In this document: in pieces, positions 16,120-23,119 of the stretch
How the letters are laid out: the number at the start of each line of letters is the position of its first letter
Position numbering within the stretch: the stretch's first letter is position 1
Assembly (NCBI GenBank): GCA_050999155.1
Contig: JBPCPM010000036.1
Span: 1-25,521 of the forward strand
DNA from: JBPCPM01 sp050999155
GTDB taxonomy: Bacteria; Actinomycetota; Thermoleophilia; Solirubrobacterales; 70-9
DNA length: 25,521 nucleotides
Direction: 5' to 3'
Made by a program: the position numbers and the translations under genes
The notes under the pieces: model-generated
Databases searched by the model: none
What the model was told of the DNA's origin: nothing
Seen by the model: the letters and a program-made list of their open reading frames with translations, nothing else

Positions 16120-16182
16120 GTTTTCGGTCCTCTCACTCGCAAGGGAGCGGCGGATCCTAGAGGTCCGGTAGACATCGCAGGC
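16120..16182. promoter_or_regulatory. Divergent promoter region between PfkB kinase and MDR gene
   Basis: Starts of opposite genes lie only 63 bp apart, so promoters for both should be here or overlap the coding starts. On the minus strand a TAGGAT (-10-like) lies in the middle of the gap. No good -35 is visible. The minus-strand ribosome-binding site AGAGGA is clear. The call rests mainly on gene arrangement. Confidence 0.4.
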
Positions 16183-17136
16183 ATGCGCGCCGTGCAGATC
16201 ACCGAGTTCGGGGGCCCCGAGGTCCTGAAGGTCGCCGATGTCGACGAGCCCTTGCCGGCGGATGGGGAAGTCGTGGTCGATGTCAACCGGGCAGGCGTCA
16301 ATTTTGCCGACACCCACAAGCGCCGCAACGAGTACCTGGCCAAGTCCCAGCTGCCGTTGATCCCCGGCGTCGAGGTCGCCGGGCGGAAGCCCGACGGCCG
16401 CCGGGTCGCGGCCGTGACGATGCGCGGCGGGGGGTACGCGGAGCGCTGCGCCGTGCGCGAATCCGAGATGTTCGACGTGCCCGACGGCGTGACCGACGCC
16501 CAGGCCGCCGCCGTCCTGGTGCAGGGGTTGACGGCCCAGACCCTGCTCGCCGTGTCCGCGCGGATGACCGAGGGCGAGAGCGTCGTCGTCCACGCGGCCG
16601 CGGGTGGGACCGGCAGCCTCTGCGTCCAGCTTGCCCGTCGCCTGGGGGCGGGGCGGATCATCGCCACGGCGTCCACCGAGGAGAAACGCGAGCTGGCGCT
16701 GGAGCTTGGCGCGGACGTCGCGCTCGACTCGCGCTCGGGCGCTCTGGAGCCTGCCTTGCTGGAGGCCAACGACGGCGCGTGTGTCGACGTCGTCCTGGAC
16801 TCGGTCGGCGGCGACACCTTCGACCAGAGCCTCGCCGTGCTCGCCCCCTTCGGACGGCTCGTCACCTACGGGATCGCCACCCGCCAGCCCAACGAGGTCC
16901 GCTCGTCGCGGCTGATGCGCCACAGCCGCGGCGTCGTGGGGTTCTGGCTCGTGCACCTGCTCGAGCGCCCGGAGCTCGCCTGTGACATGGCGGCCGAGCT
17001 GTTCGCCGCCGTGGCCGACGGCGCGCTGCGGATCGTCATCGGCGGCGAGTACGCGCTGGCCGACGCCGCCGACGCCCACCGCGAGCTCGGGTCCCGCGGC
17101 TCTGCGGGCAAGTTGCTGATCGACCCCACCCGCTGA
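16183..17136 (+). CDS. Zinc-independent MDR oxidoreductase (NADPH:quinone reductase-like)
   Basis: This 317-residue protein starts MRAVQITEFGGPEVL, the classic opening of quinone-oxidoreductase-type medium-chain dehydrogenases. It contains AGVNFADTHKRR (37-48), PLIPGVEVAG (58-67) and the NADPH-binding loop AAAGGTGSLCVQLA (138-151), followed by LGADVALDSR and VDVVLDSVGGDTF. The catalytic and structural zinc Cys clusters of alcohol dehydrogenases are absent. Family members reduce quinones or activated double bonds with NADPH. GSAGKLLIDP closes the protein as usual. It is divergent from the PfkB kinase and lies 35-41 bp before the RNA helicase on the same strand. Substrate cannot be predicted. 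Confidence 0.92.
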   Translation: MRAVQITEFGGPEVLKVADVDEPLPADGEVVVDVNRAGVNFADTHKRRNEYLAKSQLPLIPGVEVAGRKPDGRRVAAVTMRGGGYAERCAVRESEMFDVPDGVTDAQAAAVLVQGLTAQTLLAVSARMTEGESVVVHAAAGGTGSLCVQLARRLGAGRIIATASTEEKRELALELGADVALDSRSGALEPALLEANDGACVDVVLDSVGGDTFDQSLAVLAPFGRLVTYGIATRQPNEVRSSRLMRHSRGVVGFWLVHLLERPELACDMAAELFAAVADGALRIVIGGEYALADAADAHRELGSRGSAGKLLIDPTR

Positions 17137-17169
17137 ACCGCACCGCGCCCCCTCGGGCACCCTGCGACC

Positions 17170-17181
17170 ATGTGGACGTGA
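17170..17181 (+). other. Three-codon mini-ORF overlapping the helicase start
   Basis: ATG TGG ACG TGA occupies 17170-17181. Its stop overlaps the GTG at 17178 in a GTGA arrangement, and its ATG is out of frame with the helicase. There is no clear ribosome-binding site for any of the three start codons. It may be chance, or a minimal leader that couples or tunes initiation of the helicase. Confidence 0.3.
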
Positions 17182-18749
17182 GCGGATTCCACGATCTCAA
17201 GCTGGACCCTGCCGTCCTGACGGCCCTCGACGAGCTCGGCTTCACCGAGCCGACGCCGATCCAGGAGCAGGCCATCCCCATCGTCCTCGAGGGACGCGAC
17301 GTCGTCGGCCAGGCCCAGACAGGCACCGGCAAGACGGCGGCCTTCGGCCTGCCGCTGATGCAGTACGTCGATCCGGATTCCGACGAGCTCCAGGCCGTGG
17401 TGCTGACCCCCACCCGGGAGCTGTGCATCCAGGTCACCCAGGCCCTGCGCTCGTTCGCCGAGCACGTGGATGTCGAGGTCGTCGCCGTGTTCGGCGGCGC
17501 GCCGATCGCCTCCCAGCAGGCCCAGCTGCGCGCCGGGGCCCAGATCGTCGTCGCGACGGTCGGCCGCATGATGGACCTGATGCAGCGCCGCTCGCTGGTG
17601 CTGACCTCGGTCCGCTACCTCGTGCTCGACGAGGCCGACGAGATGCTCGACCTCGGCTTCATCGAGGACGTCGAGAAGATCTTGAGCCGCTGCCCTCAGG
17701 GCCGCCAGACGCTGCTGTTCTCGGCCACGATGCCGCCGCCCATCCGCAAGCTCGCCGATCGCTACATGCTGTGGCCGGAAGAGGTCCGCATCGAGCCGGA
17801 GCAGATGACGGTCGAGAAGATCCAGCAGGCGTTCGTCGAGGTGGCCCAGAAGGACAAGACGGCGCGCCTGTCGGCCGTCCTCGGGGACGAGAACCCCGAG
17901 CAGGCCATCATCTTCTGTCGCACCAAGATCGCCACCGCGCAGCTCGACCGGCGCCTGAGCGAGATGGGATTCGACTGCAAGGCCCTGCACGGCGACATGA
18001 GCCAGGGCCAGCGCGACGGCGTGATGCTGGCCTTCAAGAACCAGCGGTTGAGGCTGCTCGTGGCGACCGACGTCGCCGCCCGCGGCCTGGACATCGACCA
18101 CGTTACGCACGTGATCAACTTCGACCTGCCACAGAACACCGAGAGCTACGTGCACCGCATCGGCCGAACCGGCCGCGTGGGCCGCACGGGCCGCGCCGTG
18201 ACCTTCGTCACCCCGGCCCAACTGCCCGACATCCGCAAGATCGAGCGGGAGTCGAGGGCCATCATCGAGGAGTGGGAACCCGCGGCCGAACGTCTCGAGC
18301 ACGCGCCCGCACGCCGGCGTCGCGGGCGCGACCGCGCGTCCGGGTCCAACGGCGCGGATCGGGACGCGCCCGGTGACGACGCCGCCACCTCCGAGGACCG
18401 TGCCGACCCGAAGATCGCAGCCCCCGACGCAACCGAGGAGAAGCACACCAAGTCGCGGCGCGGCACCGACGACGCAGACTCGCCCGTCGATGAGCCCGAT
18501 GGGACCCCCAGCGGCATGGCCAAGCTGTTCATCAACCGTGGCAGCCGCAGCGACATCACCGAGGACGACCTGCGGTGGGCGTTGACCGAAGGCGCCCTGC
18601 TGGACACCGAGAAGATCTCCGATGTGCGCGTGCTCGAGCGGTTCTCGTTCGTCGAGGTCGCGTCCGCCGACGCGGACCGCGTGCTCGAGTACCTCGACGG
18701 CACCAAGCTCAACGGGCACGAGCTGCGGCTCGAGCACGCCCGCAGCTAG
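17172..18749 (+). CDS. deaD: DEAD-box ATP-dependent RNA helicase with DbpA-type RNA-binding domain
   Basis: This 525-residue helicase has all motifs: Q motif FTEPTPIQEQAIP (24-36), I AQTGTGKT (48-55), Ia PTREL, Ib TVGR, II DEAD (153-156), III SAT (184-186), IV IIFCRTK, V ATDVAARGLDI and VI HRIGRTGRVG. A charged, low-complexity linker (about 375-445, Arg then Asp/Ala/Glu-rich) leads to a C-terminal DbpA-like RNA-binding domain (MAKLFINRGSRSDITEDDL... to LRLEHARS, 449-525). This architecture matches DeaD/CsdA-type helicases that unwind RNA during ribosome assembly, mRNA decay and cold adaptation. The start could be GTG 17172 or GTG 17178 (MSGFHDL); neither has a good ribosome-binding site. A 13-bp hairpin follows 39 bp downstream. 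Confidence 0.96.
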   Translation: MDVSGFHDLKLDPAVLTALDELGFTEPTPIQEQAIPIVLEGRDVVGQAQTGTGKTAAFGLPLMQYVDPDSDELQAVVLTPTRELCIQVTQALRSFAEHVDVEVVAVFGGAPIASQQAQLRAGAQIVVATVGRMMDLMQRRSLVLTSVRYLVLDEADEMLDLGFIEDVEKILSRCPQGRQTLLFSATMPPPIRKLADRYMLWPEEVRIEPEQMTVEKIQQAFVEVAQKDKTARLSAVLGDENPEQAIIFCRTKIATAQLDRRLSEMGFDCKALHGDMSQGQRDGVMLAFKNQRLRLLVATDVAARGLDIDHVTHVINFDLPQNTESYVHRIGRTGRVGRTGRAVTFVTPAQLPDIRKIERESRAIIEEWEPAAERLEHAPARRRRGRDRASGSNGADRDAPGDDAATSEDRADPKIAAPDATEEKHTKSRRGTDDADSPVDEPDGTPSGMAKLFINRGSRSDITEDDLRWALTEGALLDTEKISDVRVLERFSFVEVASADADRVLEYLDGTKLNGHELRLEHARS

Positions 18750-18788
18750 CCGCACCTCCGCCGGCCGCAGCGCCCGAACGCAGGCAGG

Positions 18789-18819
18789 CGGAAGGGGCCG
18801 CCTGCCGCGGCCCCTTCCG
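18789..18819 (+). terminator. Strong 13-bp hairpin after the RNA helicase
   Basis: CGGAAGGGGCCGC (18789-18801) and its perfect reverse complement (18807-18819) form a 13-bp stem with a 5-nt loop CTGCC, 39 bp after the helicase stop. There is no U-tract, which is common for terminators in very GC-rich actinobacteria. It is the most stable local stem in the window and could work from either strand. Confidence 0.65.
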
Positions 18820-19051
18820 GTTCCCGGTCGCGCCCGCGGGCCCTACCGACGTCGACGTGCAGCCGGACCCCGGGTAGGTGGTGGCTGCTCGACGTCGTCC
18901 CCGCTTCGATGCGTCGCCTGGGTTGGATGCGAGGCGAGCACCGTCCGACTCCCGGATGCAACGGAGCTTCCGTCACGGGAGACGCGACCCCCCTGGATGG
19001 GTCGCGGGGCTGTGGGCTGGATCGACACGGTATGAACACAGACGCTCGCCG
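18820..19051. other. Gene-free convergent region
   Basis: Between the helicase stop (18749) and the convergent sigma-factor stop (19090) there are 340 bp without a convincing gene. Besides the two terminator-like hairpins listed separately, I see a 7-bp hairpin GCGACCC/GGGTCGC at 18984-18990 and 18999-19005, and a small ACGGA/TCCGT stem near 18961-18973. Open frames here look like shadows with no family resemblance. No riboswitch or small RNA is recognised. Confidence 0.5.
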
Positions 19052-19078
19052 CGGCGGAAGGTTGGGTGCTATCCGCCG
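19052..19078 (-). terminator. Hairpin downstream of the sigma-factor fusion gene
   Basis: CGGCGGA (19052-19058) and TCCGCCG (19072-19078) form a perfect 7-bp stem with a 13-nt loop, 11 nt past the minus-strand stop at 19090. There is no T-run on the minus strand. The position favours a terminator role. Confidence 0.4.
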
Positions 19079-19089
19079 AGAAGCCGAAC

Positions 19090-20574
19090 TCAGCCGGGTC
19101 CGACTGCCTGGCTGGGGAGATCACGGGCCTTCGGTGACGCCGGAATCCTCGGCTCCGGGGCCGCCTTGGGCTTGGTGGCCGGGGCCTTGCCGGTCGACGG
19201 CGCCTTCGGGGTGGGAGTCTTGCCGTTCCCGCCGGCGCCGGGCCCCACCGGGGCGCGTTCGCGGACCGCATCGGGATCGGGCAGCTGCAGCGGGGCGGGC
19301 AGGGTGACCGGGGTGCCGAGAATCGGCACGCGGACCGTGGTCTCGGTCTCGTGCTGCGGAGCCCGGGGTGTCGAGCGCGCGGAGGCGGGCGAGGACGCGG
19401 GCGCCGGGCCGTCGTCCGTCTCGCTCGTCGAGGGTGGGTCGCCGGACGCCGCGGAGTCATCGTCGCGGGCGTCGTCGTTCGTGCCGGCGGTGTCGTCCGC
19501 GGCCGGGATCGTGGCCAGCCCGCCCGGCAGGGGATCGGAGGGCCGCAGCGCCGGAGCGCTGGCCTGGGTGACCGTCGGGGCGGACCGATCGGGCCTGCCA
19601 TCCACGGCCTTGACGCCCTCGCGGACGCCCACGCCGCCAAGCAGCAGACCCGCGATGGCGACGACGGCCACCTTGCCGCCACCGAACGCCATGACTCCGC
19701 CGAGGCTCGAGGTCGAGGTGCCGCCGGCGAGGGCGGCGCCGAGCGCCGCCTCGCCGCCGAGCGACGGACCCAGTGGAACCAGGGCGCCGAGCGCGGGGGC
19801 CTCCAGCCGCTCGCGCACCATGCCGCGGCAGCGAGGGCACTGCGCCAGGTGGGCCTGCAGCCGGCGGGCGCGCAGGGCGCGCTTTCCGCCGGCGTCCATC
19901 CGCTCGCGCAGGACCTCGCACGTCAGCTCCCGTCCCACGGCCTGTTCGGCCAGGGCCTGGCGTGCTTCGGAGATCAACGACTTGACGCGCGGGGAAGCGG
20001 TGTCGAGAACCTGGCCGATCTCGGCGTGGTCGAAGCCGCCGAGCTCGCGGAGCGCGAGCGCCGCACGCTGGCCTTCCGACAACGTCGCCAGGTCGGCCAA
20101 CAGCGTCCGTACGTCCTCCCGGCGCTCGACGAGCTCCTGGGCGCTGGGCTCGGCGCGAAGGCGGTCGGCGATCAGCGACTCTCCGGCGACCGTGGGACCC
20201 CGGTCGCGGGCGCGGATCCTGTCGATGCACGCGTTGCGCGCGCCACCGAACAGCCAGGGGCGCACCCGGTCGGGCACGTGGCCGTCGCGCAGGCGTTGCC
20301 AGGCGCCGATCAGCGAGTCGTGGAGAGCGTCCTCGGCCTCCCCGCCGTCGCGGAGAAGGGTCACGCAGAATCCGAAGAGGCCGCGGCGGTGACGCTCGTA
20401 CAGGACCTGGAAGGCCGCGGTGGATCCGTCCTCGGCGACCAACCGGGCGAGCTGCTCGTCAGTGGCGCGGACGAGCTGCGTGTCGTCTCCGCGCTTGCGG
20501 CGGCGCAGCTGCCGGAGGTGCGGCCGGTCGGGGCCGCGAAACCGTCGTGGGGTGTTCGCGTGCACGGTGTCCAT
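19090..20574 (-). CDS. ECF-like sigma factor fused to zinc-finger anti-sigma-like module, membrane segment and Pro-rich tail
   Basis: This 494-residue protein starts at ATG 20574, with GAGG 5 nt upstream. Sigma region 2 (AFQVLYERHRRGLFGF, DALHDSLIGAWQRL, about 54-95) and region 4 (LSEGQRAALALRELGGFDHAEIGQVL, about 165-190, then the recognition-helix segment SPRVKSLISEARQAL) make a complete ECF-type sigma factor. A zinc-finger pattern C219-x22-H242-x3-C246-x2-C249 (in AHLAQCPRCRGM) follows, as in ZAS anti-sigma factors. Next come a Gly/Ala-rich linker, a hydrophobic segment VAVVAIAGLLLGGVGV (about 302-317), and a low-complexity Asp/Ser/Pro/Thr tail of about 175 residues ending in Lys/Pro repeats. 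If the hydrophobic part spans the membrane, the tail is outside. The protein would then be a self-contained, membrane-held regulator. Signal and targets are unknown. The gene lies 98 bp after the HAD gene. Confidence 0.88.
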   Translation of the reverse strand: MDTVHANTPRRFRGPDRPHLRQLRRRKRGDDTQLVRATDEQLARLVAEDGSTAAFQVLYERHRRGLFGFCVTLLRDGGEAEDALHDSLIGAWQRLRDGHVPDRVRPWLFGGARNACIDRIRARDRGPTVAGESLIADRLRAEPSAQELVERREDVRTLLADLATLSEGQRAALALRELGGFDHAEIGQVLDTASPRVKSLISEARQALAEQAVGRELTCEVLRERMDAGGKRALRARRLQAHLAQCPRCRGMVRERLEAPALGALVPLGPSLGGEAALGAALAGGTSTSSLGGVMAFGGGKVAVVAIAGLLLGGVGVREGVKAVDGRPDRSAPTVTQASAPALRPSDPLPGGLATIPAADDTAGTNDDARDDDSAASGDPPSTSETDDGPAPASSPASARSTPRAPQHETETTVRVPILGTPVTLPAPLQLPDPDAVRERAPVGPGAGGNGKTPTPKAPSTGKAPATKPKAAPEPRIPASPKARDLPSQAVGPG

Positions 20575-20672
20575 TCGGTCCTCGCCCACCTGCGCGCGGA
20601 GCCGGGATCCCAGGGCGGCCGCGGTGAGGGACGCGGGTCTGGGTTCCCCCCCTGAGGGTCCCAGGAAACGGA

Positions 20673-21293
20673 TCAGCCCACAAGCCCCAAGCCGAGCAGC
20701 TCGTCCAGCCGGGTGCGCGTGCCGGCCGGGTGGCGGTGCAGGACCGCGGTCATGCCCACGGCCCGGGCGCCCTCGCAGTTCTCCCGGAGGTCGTCGACGA
20801 ACACGCACGCGCTCGGCGCGTGCCCGACCCGCTGCGCAGAGAGCTCGTAGATCTCGGGCCTGGGCTTGTGCATTCCCACCTCGCCGGATATGACCGTGGC
20901 GTCGAACAGCTCGGCCATCGGCAGCTCGTCGTAGAGCCCCGAGCCCCACGAGTTGGAGACCAGGCACGTCGCCACCCCCGCGGCGCGGACGCTGCGCACG
21001 GTGGCGACCATCGTCTGATCCGGCTCGACCTCGGCGAACAACCGCCGCGTCAGCCCTTCGGGCTCGACGCCCAGGCGTGAGGCGAACCGCTGCTCGAAGT
21101 CGCTCTGGGCCAGCCGTCCGGATTCCAGCTCACGCAGATCGGCCAGCGCCTGCTCGTCGGACCGGAAAACGTCCTTGACGGTCTTGGGATCGATGCCCTC
21201 GCGTTCGCAGAACGCCGCGAACGAGGCCCACACGCTGGTCGTCAGGACGCCGCCGAAGTCGATCAGCAGCGCGCGGGGCGCACATTCGGCCAC
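20673..21293 (-). CDS. HAD-superfamily hydrolase (ACAD10/epoxide-hydrolase-like subgroup)
   Basis: This 206-residue HAD protein has motif I IDFGGVLT (nucleophile D12; the usual second Asp is Gly14), motif II VSNSWG (S113/S115), motif III Lys in MHKPRPEIY (K143) and motif IV VFVDDLREN (D167/D168). The cap is the small helical insertion typical of subclass IA. The DFGGV form, lacking the second Asp, is typical of the HAD domains attached to ACAD10/11-type dehydrogenases and to soluble epoxide hydrolases, where phosphatase activity may be weak or changed. The GTG start lies 3 bp after the stop of the acyl-CoA dehydrogenase gene, so the two are almost certainly one transcript. This pairing repeats, as separate genes, the domain partnership seen in ACAD10. 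Confidence 0.9.
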   Translation of the reverse strand: MAECAPRALLIDFGGVLTTSVWASFAAFCEREGIDPKTVKDVFRSDEQALADLRELESGRLAQSDFEQRFASRLGVEPEGLTRRLFAEVEPDQTMVATVRSVRAAGVATCLVSNSWGSGLYDELPMAELFDATVISGEVGMHKPRPEIYELSAQRVGHAPSACVFVDDLRENCEGARAVGMTAVLHRHPAGTRTRLDELLGLGLVG

Positions 21294-21296
21294 GGG

Positions 21297-22580
21297 CTAG
21301 GAACCGGATGGTGCGCCCGAGGCCGAGCGCTTGGAGCCCGCGCCGTTGGCGCTCGGGGTGGCCTCATCGTCGTCGTTCGGAGCCCAGCGGTTGAGCTCGC
21401 GACGGGCCACCACCATCTTGTGGACCTCGTCCGGCCCGTCGGCGATCCGCAGCATCCGGCTGAACCGCCACATCGCCGCGAGCGGCAGGTCGTCGGACAT
21501 GCCATGGGAGCCATGGGTCTGGATAGCCCGGTCGAGGACGTCCATGACCATGTTCGCGGCGACGACCTTGATCATCGAGATCTGCTGCCGGGCGGCGCGC
21601 TTGCCCTCGGTGTCCATCTTCCACGCGGCGTGGAGAGTGAGTAGCCGCGCCTGGTCGACCTCCATCCGCGAACGGGCAACGAAGTCCTGGATGAACTGCT
21701 TGTCGGCCAGCGGGCCTCCGAACGCCTCGCGCTCGTTCGCCCGGCGGCACATCAGCTCGATGGCGCGTTCGGCGGTGCCGATGGCCCGCATGCAGTGGTG
21801 GATGCGGCCTGGCCCGAGGCGGTCCTGGGCGATGTCGAAGCCCTTGCCCTCGCCCCCGAGGAGGTTCTCGGCCGGAACCCGGCAGTCGCGGTAGCGGATC
21901 TCGCAGTGGCCCGGTCCGGCGGCGTGGCCCATGACCGGGATGGGGCGCACGAGGTCGAAGCCCGGGCTGTCGGTGGGCACGCAGATCATGCTGGCCCGCG
22001 CGTAGGGAGGGGCGTCGGGGTCGGTCACGCACATGACGATGGCCAGCGACGCCCCGACGGCGCCCGACGTATACCACTTGTGCCCGTTGATCACCCACTG
22101 GTTGCCGTCGCGCTCGGCCCGCGACTGGAGGGTCGTCGGATCCGATCCCGCGACATCGGGCTCGGTCATGGAAAAGCAGCTGCGGATGGTGCCTTCGAGC
22201 AGCGGCCCGAGCCACTGCTCGGTGTGGTGGTCGGTGCCGTGCTCGGCGAGGATCTCGGTGTTGCCGGTGTCCGGAGCGGCGCAGTTGAACGCCATCGGCG
22301 CGATGACCGGGCTGCGGCCCATCTCCTCGCAGAGCATCCCGTACTCGGCGTTGATCAGTCCCGGCCCGTGGTGCTCGTCGTGCAGGAACAGGTTCCACAG
22401 GCCCTCCGCGCGGGCCCGCGCGCGGATCTCGATGAGGATCTCCGGGTAGGGGACGCCCGTGGCGACCTCACGGTCGAGCGCCCCCATCGCCTCGGCCTCC
22501 ACCGGGTAGACGTGGGCGTCCATGAACTGCCGGACCTCCTCCAGCAGGCGGGAGACACGGTCGGTCGGGGTGAAGTCCAT
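21297..22580 (-). CDS. Acyl-CoA dehydrogenase, ACAD10/11-like
   Basis: This 427-residue FAD enzyme starts at ATG 22580, with AGGAG 7 nt upstream; the open frame extends further but lacks support. Features are an N-terminal helical domain, APDTGNTEIL (102-111), the FAD-binding block CFSMTEPDVAGSDPTTL (135-151), INGHKWYTSGA, HHCMRAIGTAERAIELMCRRA (261-281), THGSHG and IADGPDEVHKMV. At the position of the MCAD catalytic Glu (YEGT) there is D381 in DGPDEVH, as in ACAD10/11 relatives, which act on long- or branched-chain and 4-hydroxyacyl-CoA substrates. A Ser/Gly/Ala-rich tail of about 25 residues follows. It is co-transcribed with the HAD gene. The aminoglycoside-phosphotransferase-like kinase that usually completes the ACAD10/11 set is not in this window. 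Confidence 0.94.
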   Translation of the reverse strand: MDFTPTDRVSRLLEEVRQFMDAHVYPVEAEAMGALDREVATGVPYPEILIEIRARARAEGLWNLFLHDEHHGPGLINAEYGMLCEEMGRSPVIAPMAFNCAAPDTGNTEILAEHGTDHHTEQWLGPLLEGTIRSCFSMTEPDVAGSDPTTLQSRAERDGNQWVINGHKWYTSGAVGASLAIVMCVTDPDAPPYARASMICVPTDSPGFDLVRPIPVMGHAAGPGHCEIRYRDCRVPAENLLGGEGKGFDIAQDRLGPGRIHHCMRAIGTAERAIELMCRRANEREAFGGPLADKQFIQDFVARSRMEVDQARLLTLHAAWKMDTEGKRAARQQISMIKVVAANMVMDVLDRAIQTHGSHGMSDDLPLAAMWRFSRMLRIADGPDEVHKMVVARRELNRWAPNDDDEATPSANGAGSKRSASGAPSGS

Positions 22581-22719
22581 GGGGGTCTCCTGGCTCGGTG
22601 GGCGGCGACGCTCTCCGGACAACCTAGTACGTCGTCCCCGGCGACTCGCCCGGCCGCGAGCGGGCGCGGACCCCGACCGGCAGGTTTCGGGGTGCGCATG
22701 CAGGGGGATTTGCTCGGCG
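22581..22719. promoter_or_regulatory. Divergent intergenic region with ACAD ribosome-binding site and candidate -10
   Basis: This 139-bp gap separates divergent starts. On the minus strand, TAGGTT (22621-22626) fits the TANNNT -10 pattern and would give a leader of about 35 nt before the ACAD AGGAG/ATG. No clear -35 is visible. On the plus strand a purine-rich AGGGGGAT lies about 14 nt before the membrane-protein ATG. Confidence 0.33.
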
Positions 22720-23112
22720 ATGCTCACTCAAGGACCCATCCCTGCGCTGATCCACGGAATCATCGAATACGTGGCGGCCGCGGCCTTCATCGCCCTGCCG
22801 CTGCTGATCGGCTTCGAGTCCGACGCCGCGATCGCCGTGTCGATCATCACCGGCGTCGTGATCCTCGTCGTCGCCGCGTCCAGCGACAATCCGGCCGGGC
22901 TCATCGCCCAGATCCCCGTGCCGGTCCATGTGCTCCTTGACTACCTGCTCGCCGGATTCCTGATCGCCGCACCGTTCCTCTTCGGCTTCTCGGGCGAGAC
23001 CGAGCCGCTGGTCTTCTTCATCGGGCTCGGCGTCGCCCACCTGCTGATCACGATCGCGACGAAGTTCCGCGAGCCGGCGACGGCCAAGCGCGCGACCGGG
23101 GACTCCGTCTAG
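22720..23112 (+). CDS. Small four-helix integral membrane protein with internal duplication
   Basis: This 130-residue protein has four predicted membrane helices (about 12-31, 35-53, 68-90, 97-113). The two halves are homologous: residues 7-54 and 65-113 share the pattern IPxxxHxxxxYxxAxFxxAxPxLxGF, with His11/His70 and an acidic-Tyr pair (E16-Y17 / D74-Y75) repeated. Size and layout resemble SPW-repeat-type bacterial membrane proteins, but the SPW tripeptide itself is absent, so I leave the family open. The C-terminus is Lys/Arg-rich and probably cytoplasmic. ATG 22720 is chosen because it opens directly before the first helix. It is divergent from ACAD and convergent with the RpiB-like gene (7-bp gap). 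Function unknown. Confidence 0.82.
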   Translation: MLTQGPIPALIHGIIEYVAAAAFIALPLLIGFESDAAIAVSIITGVVILVVAASSDNPAGLIAQIPVPVHVLLDYLLAGFLIAAPFLFGFSGETEPLVFFIGLGVAHLLITIATKFREPATAKRATGDSV

Positions 23113-23119
23113 CGGCAGC

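Noticed and set aside
16120..17160. N-terminal extension of the PfkB kinase frame upstream of 16119
   Set aside because: It lies antisense to a complete MDR enzyme, and a good ribosome-binding site and the normal kinase N-terminus are at 16119.
18820..19089. Riboswitch or small RNA in the convergent gap
   Set aside because: Only short GC hairpins are seen; no conserved riboswitch core is recognisable, and both flanking genes point into the gap.
18878..20392. 504-codon plus-strand frame over the sigma-factor gene
   Set aside because: It is antisense to a protein with complete sigma regions 2 and 4; the product is Ser/Ala/Arg-rich with no domain.
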